From: Elusimicrobiota bacterium
GTDB lineage: Bacteria > Elusimicrobiota > Elusimicrobia > FEN-1173
Length of the DNA: 64,000 bases
Assembly (NCBI GenBank): GCA_016722575.1
Contig: JADKIY010000005.1
Span: 124,001 to 188,000, forward strand
Reading direction: 5' to 3'
Position numbers and translations under genes: made by a program. Each line of letters opens with the position of its first letter. The first letter of the stretch is position 1. The notes under the pieces were generated by a model that was not told the DNA's origin, made no database searches, and saw only the letters and a list, made by a program, of their open reading frames with translations. Shown in pieces: positions 16,498 through 24,711 of the stretch.

Positions 16498-18084
16498 ATG
16501 AACATTCGCGTTCTCGTCGCCGATGCCATTTCCGAAGAGGGGCTTGCCCCGCTGCAACAAAACCCCGGATTCTCCGTCCAGGTCAAGACGGGACTGAAGG
16601 GCGCCGATCTCTTGCGCGAAGTGTCCGGGTGCGACGCCCTGCTTGTGCGTTCCGAGACCAAAGTCAACGCCGAGGTCATCGGCGCCGCCGCGGGCCTGCG
16701 ATTCATCGGTCGGGCCGGCACCGGGGTCGACAACATCGACCTGGGCGCCGCCTCCCGGCAAGGCATCGTGGTCGCGAACGTCCCGGGGGGAAACACCATT
16801 TCCGCCGCGGAGCAAACCTTGGCGCTTCTTTTCGCCATGGCGCGCAACATTCCCCGCGCCGACGCCTCCACCCGGGCCGGGAAATGGGAGCGATCCAAAT
16901 TTGTCGGAACCGAGATCACCGGGAAAACCCTCGGCGTGGTGGGCCTGGGACGCATCGGGCGCGAAGTCGCCACCCGGGCCATCGGGCTTTCCATGCGCGT
17001 GGTCGCCTTCGACCCCATGGGCGATGAGTCCTGGTGCCGCCGCGCGGGGATCGCCTTTGTTTCCTTGGACGAATTGTTGGCCCAATCGGATTTCATCACG
17101 GTGCACGTGCCCCTGTCCGACCAGACCCGCGGGTTGCTCAACCGCGAGACCTTCGCCAAAACGAAAAAAGGCGTTCGCGTGATCAATTGCGCCCGGGGGG
17201 GCATCATCGACGAAAAGGCCCTTCTGGAATTCGTGGAAAACGGCCATGTCAAAGGCGCGGCCCTGGACGTCTTCGAGAAAGAACCCCTCGACCCGCAATC
17301 GCCCCTGTTGAAGCGGCCGGAAATCATCGTGACGCCGCACCTGGGCGCGTCGACCGAAGAAGCCCAGGTCAAAGTGGCGGTGGAGCTTTCCCAATCGTTG
17401 GTCGAATTCTTTGAGAACGGGTTCGCCAGGCAGGCCGTCAATTTGCCGCCCTTGGACGTGGCGGGGCAAAACCAATTGCTTTCCTTTATCGGCCTGGCCC
17501 ACAAGCAGGGGGCCTTCCTGGCGCAATTTGCCGGCGCGGCGGCCACGTCGCTCACGCTCCGTTATTCCGGCGAACTGGCGCGGGTCAACCCGTCCCTCTA
17601 CACCGCCACGGCCGTGGCCGGATTCCTATCGGCGCTGGGGGAAAAAGCCACGCCGGTCAACGCCTTGCTCTTGGCCCAACAACGGGGCCTCCGGGTTCAG
17701 GAACAAGTCCAACCCGAGGCCAAAGATTACGCGTCCCTCCTGGAAATGGAGGCCGAGACGCCCGAGGGCACGCACCAACTGGCGGGCACGGTGTACGGGC
17801 GGGGCGACACCCGTTTTGTGCGCATCGACGGCCTGGCGGTGGACGTCACCCCGCACAAATACCTCTTGGTCATGACCAACGAAGACCGCCCCGGCGTCGT
17901 GGGGCACACGGGCACGGTGCTTTCGGCGGCGGGCATCAACATCGCCGGCATGGACATCGCGCGCAACCGCCCGGGAGGCGTGGCCGTTTCCCTCTGGAGC
18001 GTGGACAGCCCGGTTCCGGCCGACGTTTTGGCCAAGGTCAAGTCCTTCGCGCCCATTCTTTCGGTGAAAATGGTACAGTTATAG
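16498..18084 (+). CDS. serA: D-3-phosphoglycerate dehydrogenase (long form with ASB and ACT domains)
   Basis: A 528-residue enzyme that oxidises 3-phosphoglycerate with NAD, the first step of serine synthesis. The NAD-binding domain has GVVGLGRIG. The catalytic Arg region (NCARGGIIDE), Glu, and His (TPHLGASTEEAQ) are all present. The extra domain between about 315 and 450 and the terminal ACT domain (from about 455) are those of the long type found in M. tuberculosis and B. subtilis, in which serine can inhibit. AGGGACTCCC precedes ATG 16498. It pairs with the aminotransferase gene upstream; no serB was seen. Confidence 0.95.
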   Translation: MNIRVLVADAISEEGLAPLQQNPGFSVQVKTGLKGADLLREVSGCDALLVRSETKVNAEVIGAAAGLRFIGRAGTGVDNIDLGAASRQGIVVANVPGGNTISAAEQTLALLFAMARNIPRADASTRAGKWERSKFVGTEITGKTLGVVGLGRIGREVATRAIGLSMRVVAFDPMGDESWCRRAGIAFVSLDELLAQSDFITVHVPLSDQTRGLLNRETFAKTKKGVRVINCARGGIIDEKALLEFVENGHVKGAALDVFEKEPLDPQSPLLKRPEIIVTPHLGASTEEAQVKVAVELSQSLVEFFENGFARQAVNLPPLDVAGQNQLLSFIGLAHKQGAFLAQFAGAAATSLTLRYSGELARVNPSLYTATAVAGFLSALGEKATPVNALLLAQQRGLRVQEQVQPEAKDYASLLEMEAETPEGTHQLAGTVYGRGDTRFVRIDGLAVDVTPHKYLLVMTNEDRPGVVGHTGTVLSAAGINIAGMDIARNRPGGVAVSLWSVDSPVPADVLAKVKSFAPILSVKMVQL

Positions 18085-18109
18085 CGTTGAGTTTTTGAAA
18101 TTCTCAGAC

Positions 18110-18874
18110 ATGACCGAAGACTGCCCGGCCCTCGCGGCCACCGAACTCACCAAGATTTACCGCCGTTCCCACCTGGGGCGGACGAAGTCGACGCTCGGCG
18201 TCGAAAAGATCACCGTTTCCGTCCGCACCGGGGAAGTTTTTGGCCTTTTGGGGCTCAACGGGTCCGGTAAAACCACCACCATTAAACTCCTTCTGGGGCT
18301 TTTGTTTCCGACGGGCGGTCGGGTGGACGTTTTGGGCGCTCCGGCCGGGTCCCGGGAGGCCAAGGCGGCCATCGGCTATCTGCCGGAGATCCCCTATTTT
18401 TACAAGTACCTTTCCGGCCGCGAAGTGCTCACCTTTTACGGCCAATTGTCCGGGCTCACGGGGAAGACCCTGACGGAACGCGTCGACGCCGCCCTGGAAA
18501 CCGTTCGAATGAAAGACCACGCACGGCGCGCCATGCGGGAGTATTCCAAGGGGATGCTCCAACGAATCGGATTGGCCCAATCCTTTTTGCACGACCCTAA
18601 AATTTTGATTTACGATGAACCCGTGACGGGGCTGGATCCCCTTGGCTTGCGGGAAATGCGGGAAATCATCCAAGGGTTGAATCAAAAAGGAAAAACCGTT
18701 TTCTTTTCTTCGCACAGCATTTCCGAAGTTGAAAAATTGTGCCATCGGGTGGGCATCTTGGTGAAAGGCAAGCTCGTTCGGGTGGTCGAACAAAAGGAAT
18801 GGGTGGCCGAGCCCGGCCACTTGGAAGAGGTGTTCGTTCAAACCGTGGCCCCCGACCACACCCACATCCGCTGA
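18110..18874 (+). CDS. ABC transporter ATP-binding protein (ABC-2 export type)
   Basis: A 254-residue ATPase. Walker A is GLNGSGKTT, the signature is YSKGMLQRIGLAQ (degenerate, without the usual LSGGQ), Walker B is ILIYDEPVTGLDP, and a switch His lies in SSHSI. This form is typical of NatA/CcmA-like exporters. A TTG at 18095 would add 5 residues; ATG 18110 is preferred. Neither start has a clear ribosome binding site. The stop overlaps the start of the membrane partner (TGATG at 18872-18876). The substrate is unknown. Confidence 0.88.
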   Translation: MTEDCPALAATELTKIYRRSHLGRTKSTLGVEKITVSVRTGEVFGLLGLNGSGKTTTIKLLLGLLFPTGGRVDVLGAPAGSREAKAAIGYLPEIPYFYKYLSGREVLTFYGQLSGLTGKTLTERVDAALETVRMKDHARRAMREYSKGMLQRIGLAQSFLHDPKILIYDEPVTGLDPLGLREMREIIQGLNQKGKTVFFSSHSISEVEKLCHRVGILVKGKLVRVVEQKEWVAEPGHLEEVFVQTVAPDHTHIR

Positions 18875-19638
18875 TGAATTCCATTTTTTCCATCGCCCGC
18901 TACACCCTCACCCAGCAATTGAGGAATCGCTTGTATCTCGTGGTCATCTTGTTCGGCGTGCTGATGATCGGGGCCTCCGTTCTTTTCGGGGCGGTCGCCG
19001 CCGACCAGGAAGTCCGCGTCATCTTGGACCTGGGATTCGCCACGACGGAATTCTTCGGTTTGGCCATGGCTCTTTTTGGCGCGGTCACGCTCGTTTTGGA
19101 AGAGATGGAATCCAAAACCATCTACCTGATCCTCACCCGCCCGCAACCGCGATCCACTTACATACTGGGCCGCTTCCTTGGCTTGGTGGTGGCGGTGTGG
19201 ACCGGCATGGCGATGATGGAGGCCATGCACTTCGCCCTGCTTTTCTTCAAAGGGTGGGCGGCGCAGCCTCTGGCTTTCGCCGCCTTGCCGGCGATGGCCC
19301 TCAAGGTCATGATTATGACCGCCCTGGCCCTGCTGTGTTCGTTGACATTCACCTCCGCGCCCACGGCCACCGTGTTCTCCCTTTTCTTTTGGGTCCTCGG
19401 ACACTTCGGCGAAGAGATCCGCTTCCTGGCCAAAAAATCCGGGCAACCGTTGGCCTTGGGCCTGGTCAAGGGACTGTTATGGATTTTGCCCAACCTCACC
19501 TTGCTGAATCTTCGGGACCACATCGAAATCCCCGGTTTTCCTATGTCCCAAATGTTCTCCGCCGCGCTCTACGCGGTCCTATACACCGGCGCCGCTTTGG
19601 CGCTCTCCATCGCCCTCTTTTCCCGAAAAGAATTCTGA
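18874..19638 (+). CDS. ABC-2 type permease subunit
   Basis: A 254-residue integral membrane protein with about six hydrophobic helices, beginning with a cytoplasmic helix NSIFSIARYTLTQQLRNRLY typical of ABC-2 permeases of the ABC2_membrane_5/NosY kind. The motif EEMESKTIYLILTRPQPRSTYILGR lies in the first cytoplasmic loop, a common position for the coupling helix. It is translationally coupled on both sides, to the ATPase upstream and to a TPR protein downstream (TGATG at 19636-19640). Together they probably form an exporter of unknown cargo. Confidence 0.85.
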   Translation: MNSIFSIARYTLTQQLRNRLYLVVILFGVLMIGASVLFGAVAADQEVRVILDLGFATTEFFGLAMALFGAVTLVLEEMESKTIYLILTRPQPRSTYILGRFLGLVVAVWTGMAMMEAMHFALLFFKGWAAQPLAFAALPAMALKVMIMTALALLCSLTFTSAPTATVFSLFFWVLGHFGEEIRFLAKKSGQPLALGLVKGLLWILPNLTLLNLRDHIEIPGFPMSQMFSAALYAVLYTGAALALSIALFSRKEF

Positions 19639-20414
19639 TGAGCCGCTCCGCTTCGATGGAACCCCGCTCCGGCCTTTGGGTCTGGGCCGTCGCCGTTGCT
19701 TTGCTCGCGGCCGCCAACGGGTTGCCGTACCGTCACGCGGGGTTTCCGCCTTTTGACCATCCGGTGTTGGAGGATTACGTGGTTCAAGACACGGCCGCCG
19801 TCCTGACCGGGGCGCGCCGCTTGGGGTCCGACTTGGCCTTTATTCAGCTCCTGCTTTATTACGGCTCCGCCGAAACCCGGGAAAAACACGGACATCGGAC
19901 CCGCGAAGATCCCGGCGAACACGCCGGTCACCTCCACCTGGGGAGGGAAGGCGGCGCCGTCGGCGCCGCGACATTGGGCGAGTTTCCCGAATTGATGGAA
20001 CACGGGCTTCGGGTGGGTTCCCTGGATCCTTTTTTCCATTACGCCTACCTTTTTGCGGGAAGCGCTCTCGGATTCAATTTAAACCGGGCCGACGAAGCCA
20101 TCGAAGTCCTCCACCGGGCCTCCGTGCAAGACCCCGGGTTTCCCCGTTATTCGCTCTACCTGGGGGCCTTGGCTTACCGGCAATCCGACGAATTGGCCAA
20201 GGTCATCCCCTGGCTGGAAGAGAGCATCAAAGACCCGGAGTGTCCGACCATGTTGAAAAACATTCTGGCCAACATGTACCGAAAAACAGGGAACGACCGG
20301 CGCGCGGCCGAAATTTTTCTCGACATTCTGGACAACGCGCGGGACCGAAGCTACGCGGATTTGGCCCTCCAAAAATTGCGGGAAATCGAAAAGAACCTTA
20401 AACCCAAGCGGTAA
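19638..20414 (+). CDS. Membrane-anchored TPR-repeat protein coupled to the ABC exporter
   Basis: A 258-residue protein with one N-terminal membrane helix (about 13-27) and tetratricopeptide-like helical pairs from about 115 to the end (segments ending in SALGFNLNRADEAIEVLHRA and NMYRKTGNDRRAAEIFLDIL). A His/Arg/Gly-rich stretch (about 78-110) precedes the repeats and looks disordered. Its ATG overlaps the permease stop, so it is probably an accessory part of that transporter. No enzymatic motif is visible. Confidence 0.75.
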   Translation: MSRSASMEPRSGLWVWAVAVALLAAANGLPYRHAGFPPFDHPVLEDYVVQDTAAVLTGARRLGSDLAFIQLLLYYGSAETREKHGHRTREDPGEHAGHLHLGREGGAVGAATLGEFPELMEHGLRVGSLDPFFHYAYLFAGSALGFNLNRADEAIEVLHRASVQDPGFPRYSLYLGALAYRQSDELAKVIPWLEESIKDPECPTMLKNILANMYRKTGNDRRAAEIFLDILDNARDRSYADLALQKLREIEKNLKPKR

Positions 20415-20469
20415 CCCCGCGTCAGACTCGCCGGTTCGACCCGCACGAAAACTGGCATAATTTCACCCT

Positions 20470-20886
20470 GTGATCTCCATTTCCCTCTTGCATTGGTTGG
20501 CGGGCGCTCTGCCGCTGGGGTTCCTTTTGGCGGCTCTGGCCATGGAAATCGCCCACTATTTTTCGCCAAGCCACCGCCGCTGGCTTTACCCCTCCGCGAG
20601 CTGGTTGCTTTGGACCGGAACCGGCGGGGTCGCCCTGGCCGTGGCCAGCGGGTTTTTGCTGTGGTCTCCGGCCGGGACCCCCCTGGAAGGAACCCATCAT
20701 CAATTCCTGGGTTTCTGGGTTCTGATCGTTTTCACCGTTCTCTCCTTTTGGCGAGGGATGGTCAAACGGCGCGCCGATCCCCTTTTTACGTTGATTTGGT
20801 TGGCGGCCGCGGTCGTCGTGGCGGCGGCCGTTCGCGACGGGCTGGCACTCACGCATCCTTCGTTCTTCACCGGCGTCGGATCCTAG
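20470..20886 (+). CDS. Small four-helix membrane protein (DUF2231-like)
   Basis: A 138-residue protein with four predicted membrane helices, a His in the first (LLHWLAGALPLGFLLAAL), another at the end of the first helix (EIAHYF), and GTHHQFLGFW in the third. This arrangement resembles the DUF2231 family of small redox or heme-related membrane proteins. The assignment is tentative. It is the first gene of the run leading to hemE, and its stop is followed directly by AGGAGG, the ribosome binding site of the receiver protein. Confidence 0.6.
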   Translation: MISISLLHWLAGALPLGFLLAALAMEIAHYFSPSHRRWLYPSASWLLWTGTGGVALAVASGFLLWSPAGTPLEGTHHQFLGFWVLIVFTVLSFWRGMVKRRADPLFTLIWLAAAVVVAAAVRDGLALTHPSFFTGVGS

Positions 20887-20894
20887 GAGGCTCC

Positions 20895-21272
20895 ATGGGC
20901 GACACAAAAAAAAGACTCTTGGTCATCGAGGACGACCCGGCGCTCATGGAGCTGATGCTCGACTATTGCGAGATCATCGACTGCGCCCCCCTGCCCGCGG
21001 AGACCGGCGGGGAGGGCTTGGCCAAGGCCTCGGCGGAAAAGCCCGACGCCATCACCGTGGACCACCGATTGCCGGACATGACGGGCCTCGACGTCATTAA
21101 ACGATTAAAGGCCGACCCCGCCACCAAAGACATCCCCGTCGTTTTCCTTTCCGCGGACGCCAAACTTCACGAAACGGAAGCCAAACATCTCGGGGCCTTC
21201 GGCGTGTTGCTCAAGCCCGTTTCGCCCGCCGCTCTGCGCGCCGTTCTGGTCGACGCTCTGGGGGATTGGTGA
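20895..21272 (+). CDS. Single-domain response regulator
   Basis: A 125-residue stand-alone receiver with no output domain. The acidic pair is in VIEDDPAL, the phosphoacceptor is the Asp in ITVDHRLPDMTG, the Ser/Thr switch is in VVFLSAD, and the Lys is in LLKPVSP. AGGAGG lies 5 bases before ATG 20895. Its stop overlaps the GTG start of hemE (GTGA), so both are made from one message. No kinase gene is adjacent; phosphate may come from the kinases at 1967-5883, which is inference. Confidence 0.88.
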   Translation: MGDTKKRLLVIEDDPALMELMLDYCEIIDCAPLPAETGGEGLAKASAEKPDAITVDHRLPDMTGLDVIKRLKADPATKDIPVVFLSADAKLHETEAKHLGAFGVLLKPVSPAALRAVLVDALGDW

Positions 21273-22330
21273 GCGTCCCCGGGGGCCCGACCTCTCTCTT
21301 GGAAAACAGCCTTTTTCTTCGCGCCTGCCAAGGACGTTCGGTCGCTCGACCGCCGATATGGCTCATGCGGCAGGCGGGCCGTTACCAGTCGTCGTACCGG
21401 GCCATTCGGGCCCGGGTGTCCATGCTCGAACTCTGCAAAAACCCCGACCTCGTCGCCCGGGTCACCGTGGACGCCGTCCAGCAGTTGGGCGTTGACGCCG
21501 CCATCCTTTTTTCCGATCTGTTGCTTCCGGTGGAACCCATGGGCCTTTCCCTGGAATACGCCGAAGGCGACGGACCCCGGATCGGCCCGCCCCTCCGAAC
21601 GCCGGCCCACGTCGACCGCCTGCGCCCCGTCGATGTCGAGAAGGCTTTGGGGTATGTCATGGAATCCGTGCGGCGAACCCGGGCCGCCCTTCCCCCGGCG
21701 ATTCCCCTGCTGGGATTCGCCGGCGCCCCGTTCACCCTCGCCTCCTACATGATCGAGGGGGGGGGAACCCGAAACTACGTTCACACGAAAACCTTCATGA
21801 ACTCCTCGCCGCGGGCCTGGCACAAACTCATGGCCAAAATCGCCCACGTGGTCACCGACTTGTTGAACGCCCAAATCGACGCGGGGGTCCAGGGGATTCA
21901 ACTTTTCGACAGTTGGGTGGGCGTGCTCTCTCCCAGCGACTACGAAACCTTTGTCCTGCCTCACACCCGGTCCGTGTTTCGCGGCGTTCGCCGGGGCGTC
22001 CCCGCCATACACTTCGGCACGCAGACGGGAACCCTTCTGGAGCTCATGAAAAGAGCCGGCGGCACCGTTCTCGGAATCGATTGGCGCGTTTCCTTCCGCG
22101 AAGCGCGGCGCCGTTTGGGCGACATCCCCCTCATGGGCAACCTCGATCCGGCGATTCTGTTTTCACCGCCGTCGATCATTGGGCGCGAAGTCCGGCGCTG
22201 GCTGGCCGACGCGGGGCGGCGCCCGGGCTTCATCGCCAACCTGGGCCACGGCATCCTTCCCGGCACGCCGTTCCACAACGTCGTTCACCTTGTCAAAACG
22301 GTCAAACGCCTCGGCCAAAAGCGGCCATGA
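21269..22330 (+). CDS. hemE: Uroporphyrinogen decarboxylase
   Basis: A 353-residue enzyme that removes four carboxyl groups from uroporphyrinogen III to give coproporphyrinogen III. The signature RQAGRY (34-39) and the catalytic Asp83 in FSDLLLP are present, as are GFAGAPFTLASYMIEGGG and FDSW. Length is normal. The GTG start at 21269 overlaps the receiver gene; a TTG one codon earlier is also in frame. The stop overlaps the ATG of the ferrochelatase fusion gene (ATGA at 22327-22330). Confidence 0.95.
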   Translation: MSVPGGPTSLLENSLFLRACQGRSVARPPIWLMRQAGRYQSSYRAIRARVSMLELCKNPDLVARVTVDAVQQLGVDAAILFSDLLLPVEPMGLSLEYAEGDGPRIGPPLRTPAHVDRLRPVDVEKALGYVMESVRRTRAALPPAIPLLGFAGAPFTLASYMIEGGGTRNYVHTKTFMNSSPRAWHKLMAKIAHVVTDLLNAQIDAGVQGIQLFDSWVGVLSPSDYETFVLPHTRSVFRGVRRGVPAIHFGTQTGTLLELMKRAGGTVLGIDWRVSFREARRRLGDIPLMGNLDPAILFSPPSIIGREVRRWLADAGRRPGFIANLGHGILPGTPFHNVVHLVKTVKRLGQKRP

Positions 22331-24711
22331 AAGCCGGCGTCCTCCTGATCGGCTTTGGGGGCCCCACCCGACCGGAGGACATTCGTCCGTTCCTCTCCAT
22401 CGTCCTCAAGGGCCGCCCCGTGCCGCCCCACCGCGTGGAGGAAGTGGTTAAGCAATACGAACGCATCGGCGGCCGTTCGCCCTACAACGATTTAGTCGGC
22501 GCCTTGTCCCGGGCCCTCGCGGCGCGCCTGCGGTCGGACGGGTGCGACCTTCCCATCTACACCGGAATGCGCAACTGGACGCCGACCTTGGCCGACGCGT
22601 TGAAGAAGGCCGCCGCCGACGGCGTCACCGATTTGATCGCCGTCCCCTTGGCCGCCTTCCGCTCCATTCCCAGTTGGAATTACTATTTAAAATCCACCGC
22701 CGACGCCCACCGCGCCGCCGTAAGGACGCCTCTTCGGCTTCATTACCTTCAGCCGTGGCACGCCCACCCCGCGTTTCAAGAGGCCGTGGCCGATCGCGTG
22801 GCCGAAGCCCTCCGCGAATCCCCCGGACCCGAGGAAAAAGACCGCTGGTGGTTCACCGCCCATTCGATTCCGACCCCCTGGGACGCCGCCTCGGGCTATT
22901 CGGGCCAGTTGCGCGCCTTGGCCACGGCGGTGGCGGCCCGTTTCGGGGTGAAAGACGCGCGCCTGGTTTACCAAAGCCGAAGCGGTCGCCCCGAAGATCC
23001 CTGGCTCGAGCCGGACATTTCCGAAACCCTGGCCCGGGAACCCGGGGAGGGACGTCGGGCCGTGGTCGTTCCCATCGGTTTTTTGATGGACCACGTGGAA
23101 GTCCTTTTTGATTTGGACGTGAAAGCGCGGGAAGCCGGAAAAGCGCGCGGGTGGGATTTTCTGCGCGCCAAAACGGTCGGCGACCACCCGCGGTTCGTCG
23201 CCCTTCTTTCGACGTTGATCCAGGACCGGTTGCGGCGCGCCGGGGCCCAGCCCCGGGAGGCCTCTCGGGACCGACGCCTTCTGGTGGTGGGGGCGGGCGC
23301 GTCGGGACTGGCCGCCGCGCACCGGGCCGTGGAACTTTCGGGGCGACGGGGCGACGCCCTGGACCTCACCGTTTTTGATACGCGCCCCCGATTGGGCGGC
23401 GTCATCGAAACGGGCCGGCGCGACGGTTTTTTATGGGAAAGCGGCCCCGACAGCTTCATCACCGAAAAACCGGCGCTTCTGAACCTGGCCGAACGGTTGG
23501 GCATTTCGGATCAAATCATCGGCACAAACCCCGCTTTTCAAAAAAGTTTCGTGGCTCTGCGGGGGCGGCTGCATCCGACGCCGGAGGGTTTCTACCTGTT
23601 GGCGCCCTCCCGCCTCCGGCCCCTGATTCGAACGCCGCTTCTCACCCTCTGGGGGAAATTCCGCGCGGCCATGGAACTGTTGATTCCGGCGCGGCGCTCC
23701 TCCCGGGACGAATCCCTGGCGTCTTTTGTGCGTCGGCGGTTCGGGCGGCAGGTGCTGGATCGATTGGCGCAGCCCATGGTGGCGGGCATCTATTCCGCCG
23801 ATCCCGAAAAATTGAGCCTGCGGGCCACCTTCCCGCGATTCCTCGACATGGAGGCGAAAGGCGGCGTGATCCGCTCCCTTCTCCGCGCTCGAAGGCGAAA
23901 ATCGGGGGGCCAGGGCGCCGTTCCCGCCCAGGGCACGAGCGGGCCCCGGTACGGGCTCTTCGCGACCTTTCGAAACGGCATCGACACGCTGGTTTACGCT
24001 CTGCGAAACGCCCTGCCGGCGAACGCTCTTCGCCCCGGGGTGGAAGTTCGATCCCTGGCCAAAACCGACGGCGGCTGGCGGGCGACCTTGTCCTCGGGAG
24101 AAACGGTGGAATCCCCTTTGGTGTGTCTCGCCATTTCGGCGCCCGCGGCCGCCGACCTGCTTCGGCCGGTGGACCCCGCCTTGGCCGCTTTGCTGGACGG
24201 CATTCCCTACGGCACCGTGGCCACGGTCAATCTGGCCTACCCCCGCGCCAACGTTCGCCACGCCCTGGACGGTTTTGGGTTCGTGGTCCCGAGCGCCGAG
24301 GGACGCGCGGTGACGGGTTGTACTTTTTGCCAGGTCAAATTTCCTCACCGCGCCCCCAACGACCGGGTCTTGTTTCGGGCGTTTGTGGGGGGGGAGGCCC
24401 TTCAGCTCTCGGATCACGAATTGGTGAAACGCGTGCGACGGGACTTGAAGGATTATCTCGGCGCGGAGGGGGAACCGATCTTCGCCCACCTGCAACGCTA
24501 CCCCGGCGCCATGCCCCAATACGCCCTGGGGCACCTGGAACGGGTGGCCGCCATTTTCGAGCGCCTTAATAAACACCATCCGGGCCTGGTCCTGGCCGGC
24601 AACGCCTACGGCGGCATCGGACTTCCGGACGCCGTGGCCTCGGGTGAAACCGCCGCCGAAACCGTCCTGCGCCCCGGGGTTCCCGCGCGCGTTCCGGAGA
24701 CCGTCGCGTGA
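22327..24711 (+). CDS. hemH-hemY: Ferrochelatase-protoporphyrinogen oxidase fusion protein
   Basis: One uninterrupted 794-codon frame encodes two heme enzymes. Residues 1-305 are a ferrochelatase: catalytic His179 in FTAHSIP and Glu258 in FLMDHVEVLFDLD are both kept. Residues 317-794 are an FAD-dependent protoporphyrinogen IX oxidase of the HemY/PPOX type: the dinucleotide fold starts GAGASGLAAA, PRLGGVIET follows, and the C-terminal FAD motif is GNAYGGIGLPDA. The linker (about 306-316) is short. PPOX makes protoporphyrin IX, which ferrochelatase metallates, so fusion could channel a phototoxic intermediate; the domain order is the reverse of the reaction order. The gene is coupled to hemE upstream and malQ downstream (GTGA). 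These are the last steps of the protoporphyrin branch; coproporphyrinogen oxidase is not in the window. Confidence 0.92.
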   Translation: MKAGVLLIGFGGPTRPEDIRPFLSIVLKGRPVPPHRVEEVVKQYERIGGRSPYNDLVGALSRALAARLRSDGCDLPIYTGMRNWTPTLADALKKAAADGVTDLIAVPLAAFRSIPSWNYYLKSTADAHRAAVRTPLRLHYLQPWHAHPAFQEAVADRVAEALRESPGPEEKDRWWFTAHSIPTPWDAASGYSGQLRALATAVAARFGVKDARLVYQSRSGRPEDPWLEPDISETLAREPGEGRRAVVVPIGFLMDHVEVLFDLDVKAREAGKARGWDFLRAKTVGDHPRFVALLSTLIQDRLRRAGAQPREASRDRRLLVVGAGASGLAAAHRAVELSGRRGDALDLTVFDTRPRLGGVIETGRRDGFLWESGPDSFITEKPALLNLAERLGISDQIIGTNPAFQKSFVALRGRLHPTPEGFYLLAPSRLRPLIRTPLLTLWGKFRAAMELLIPARRSSRDESLASFVRRRFGRQVLDRLAQPMVAGIYSADPEKLSLRATFPRFLDMEAKGGVIRSLLRARRRKSGGQGAVPAQGTSGPRYGLFATFRNGIDTLVYALRNALPANALRPGVEVRSLAKTDGGWRATLSSGETVESPLVCLAISAPAAADLLRPVDPALAALLDGIPYGTVATVNLAYPRANVRHALDGFGFVVPSAEGRAVTGCTFCQVKFPHRAPNDRVLFRAFVGGEALQLSDHELVKRVRRDLKDYLGAEGEPIFAHLQRYPGAMPQYALGHLERVAAIFERLNKHHPGLVLAGNAYGGIGLPDAVASGETAAETVLRPGVPARVPETVA

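Noticed and set aside
20435..20461. Promoter upstream of the DUF2231-like gene (TTCGAC and CATAAT)
   Set aside because: The spacer is only 15 bp and both hexamers are imperfect.
22327..24711. Possible frameshift joining two separate heme genes
   Set aside because: The frame is continuous, codon use is even through the linker, and no second start with a ribosome binding site was seen at the domain border.
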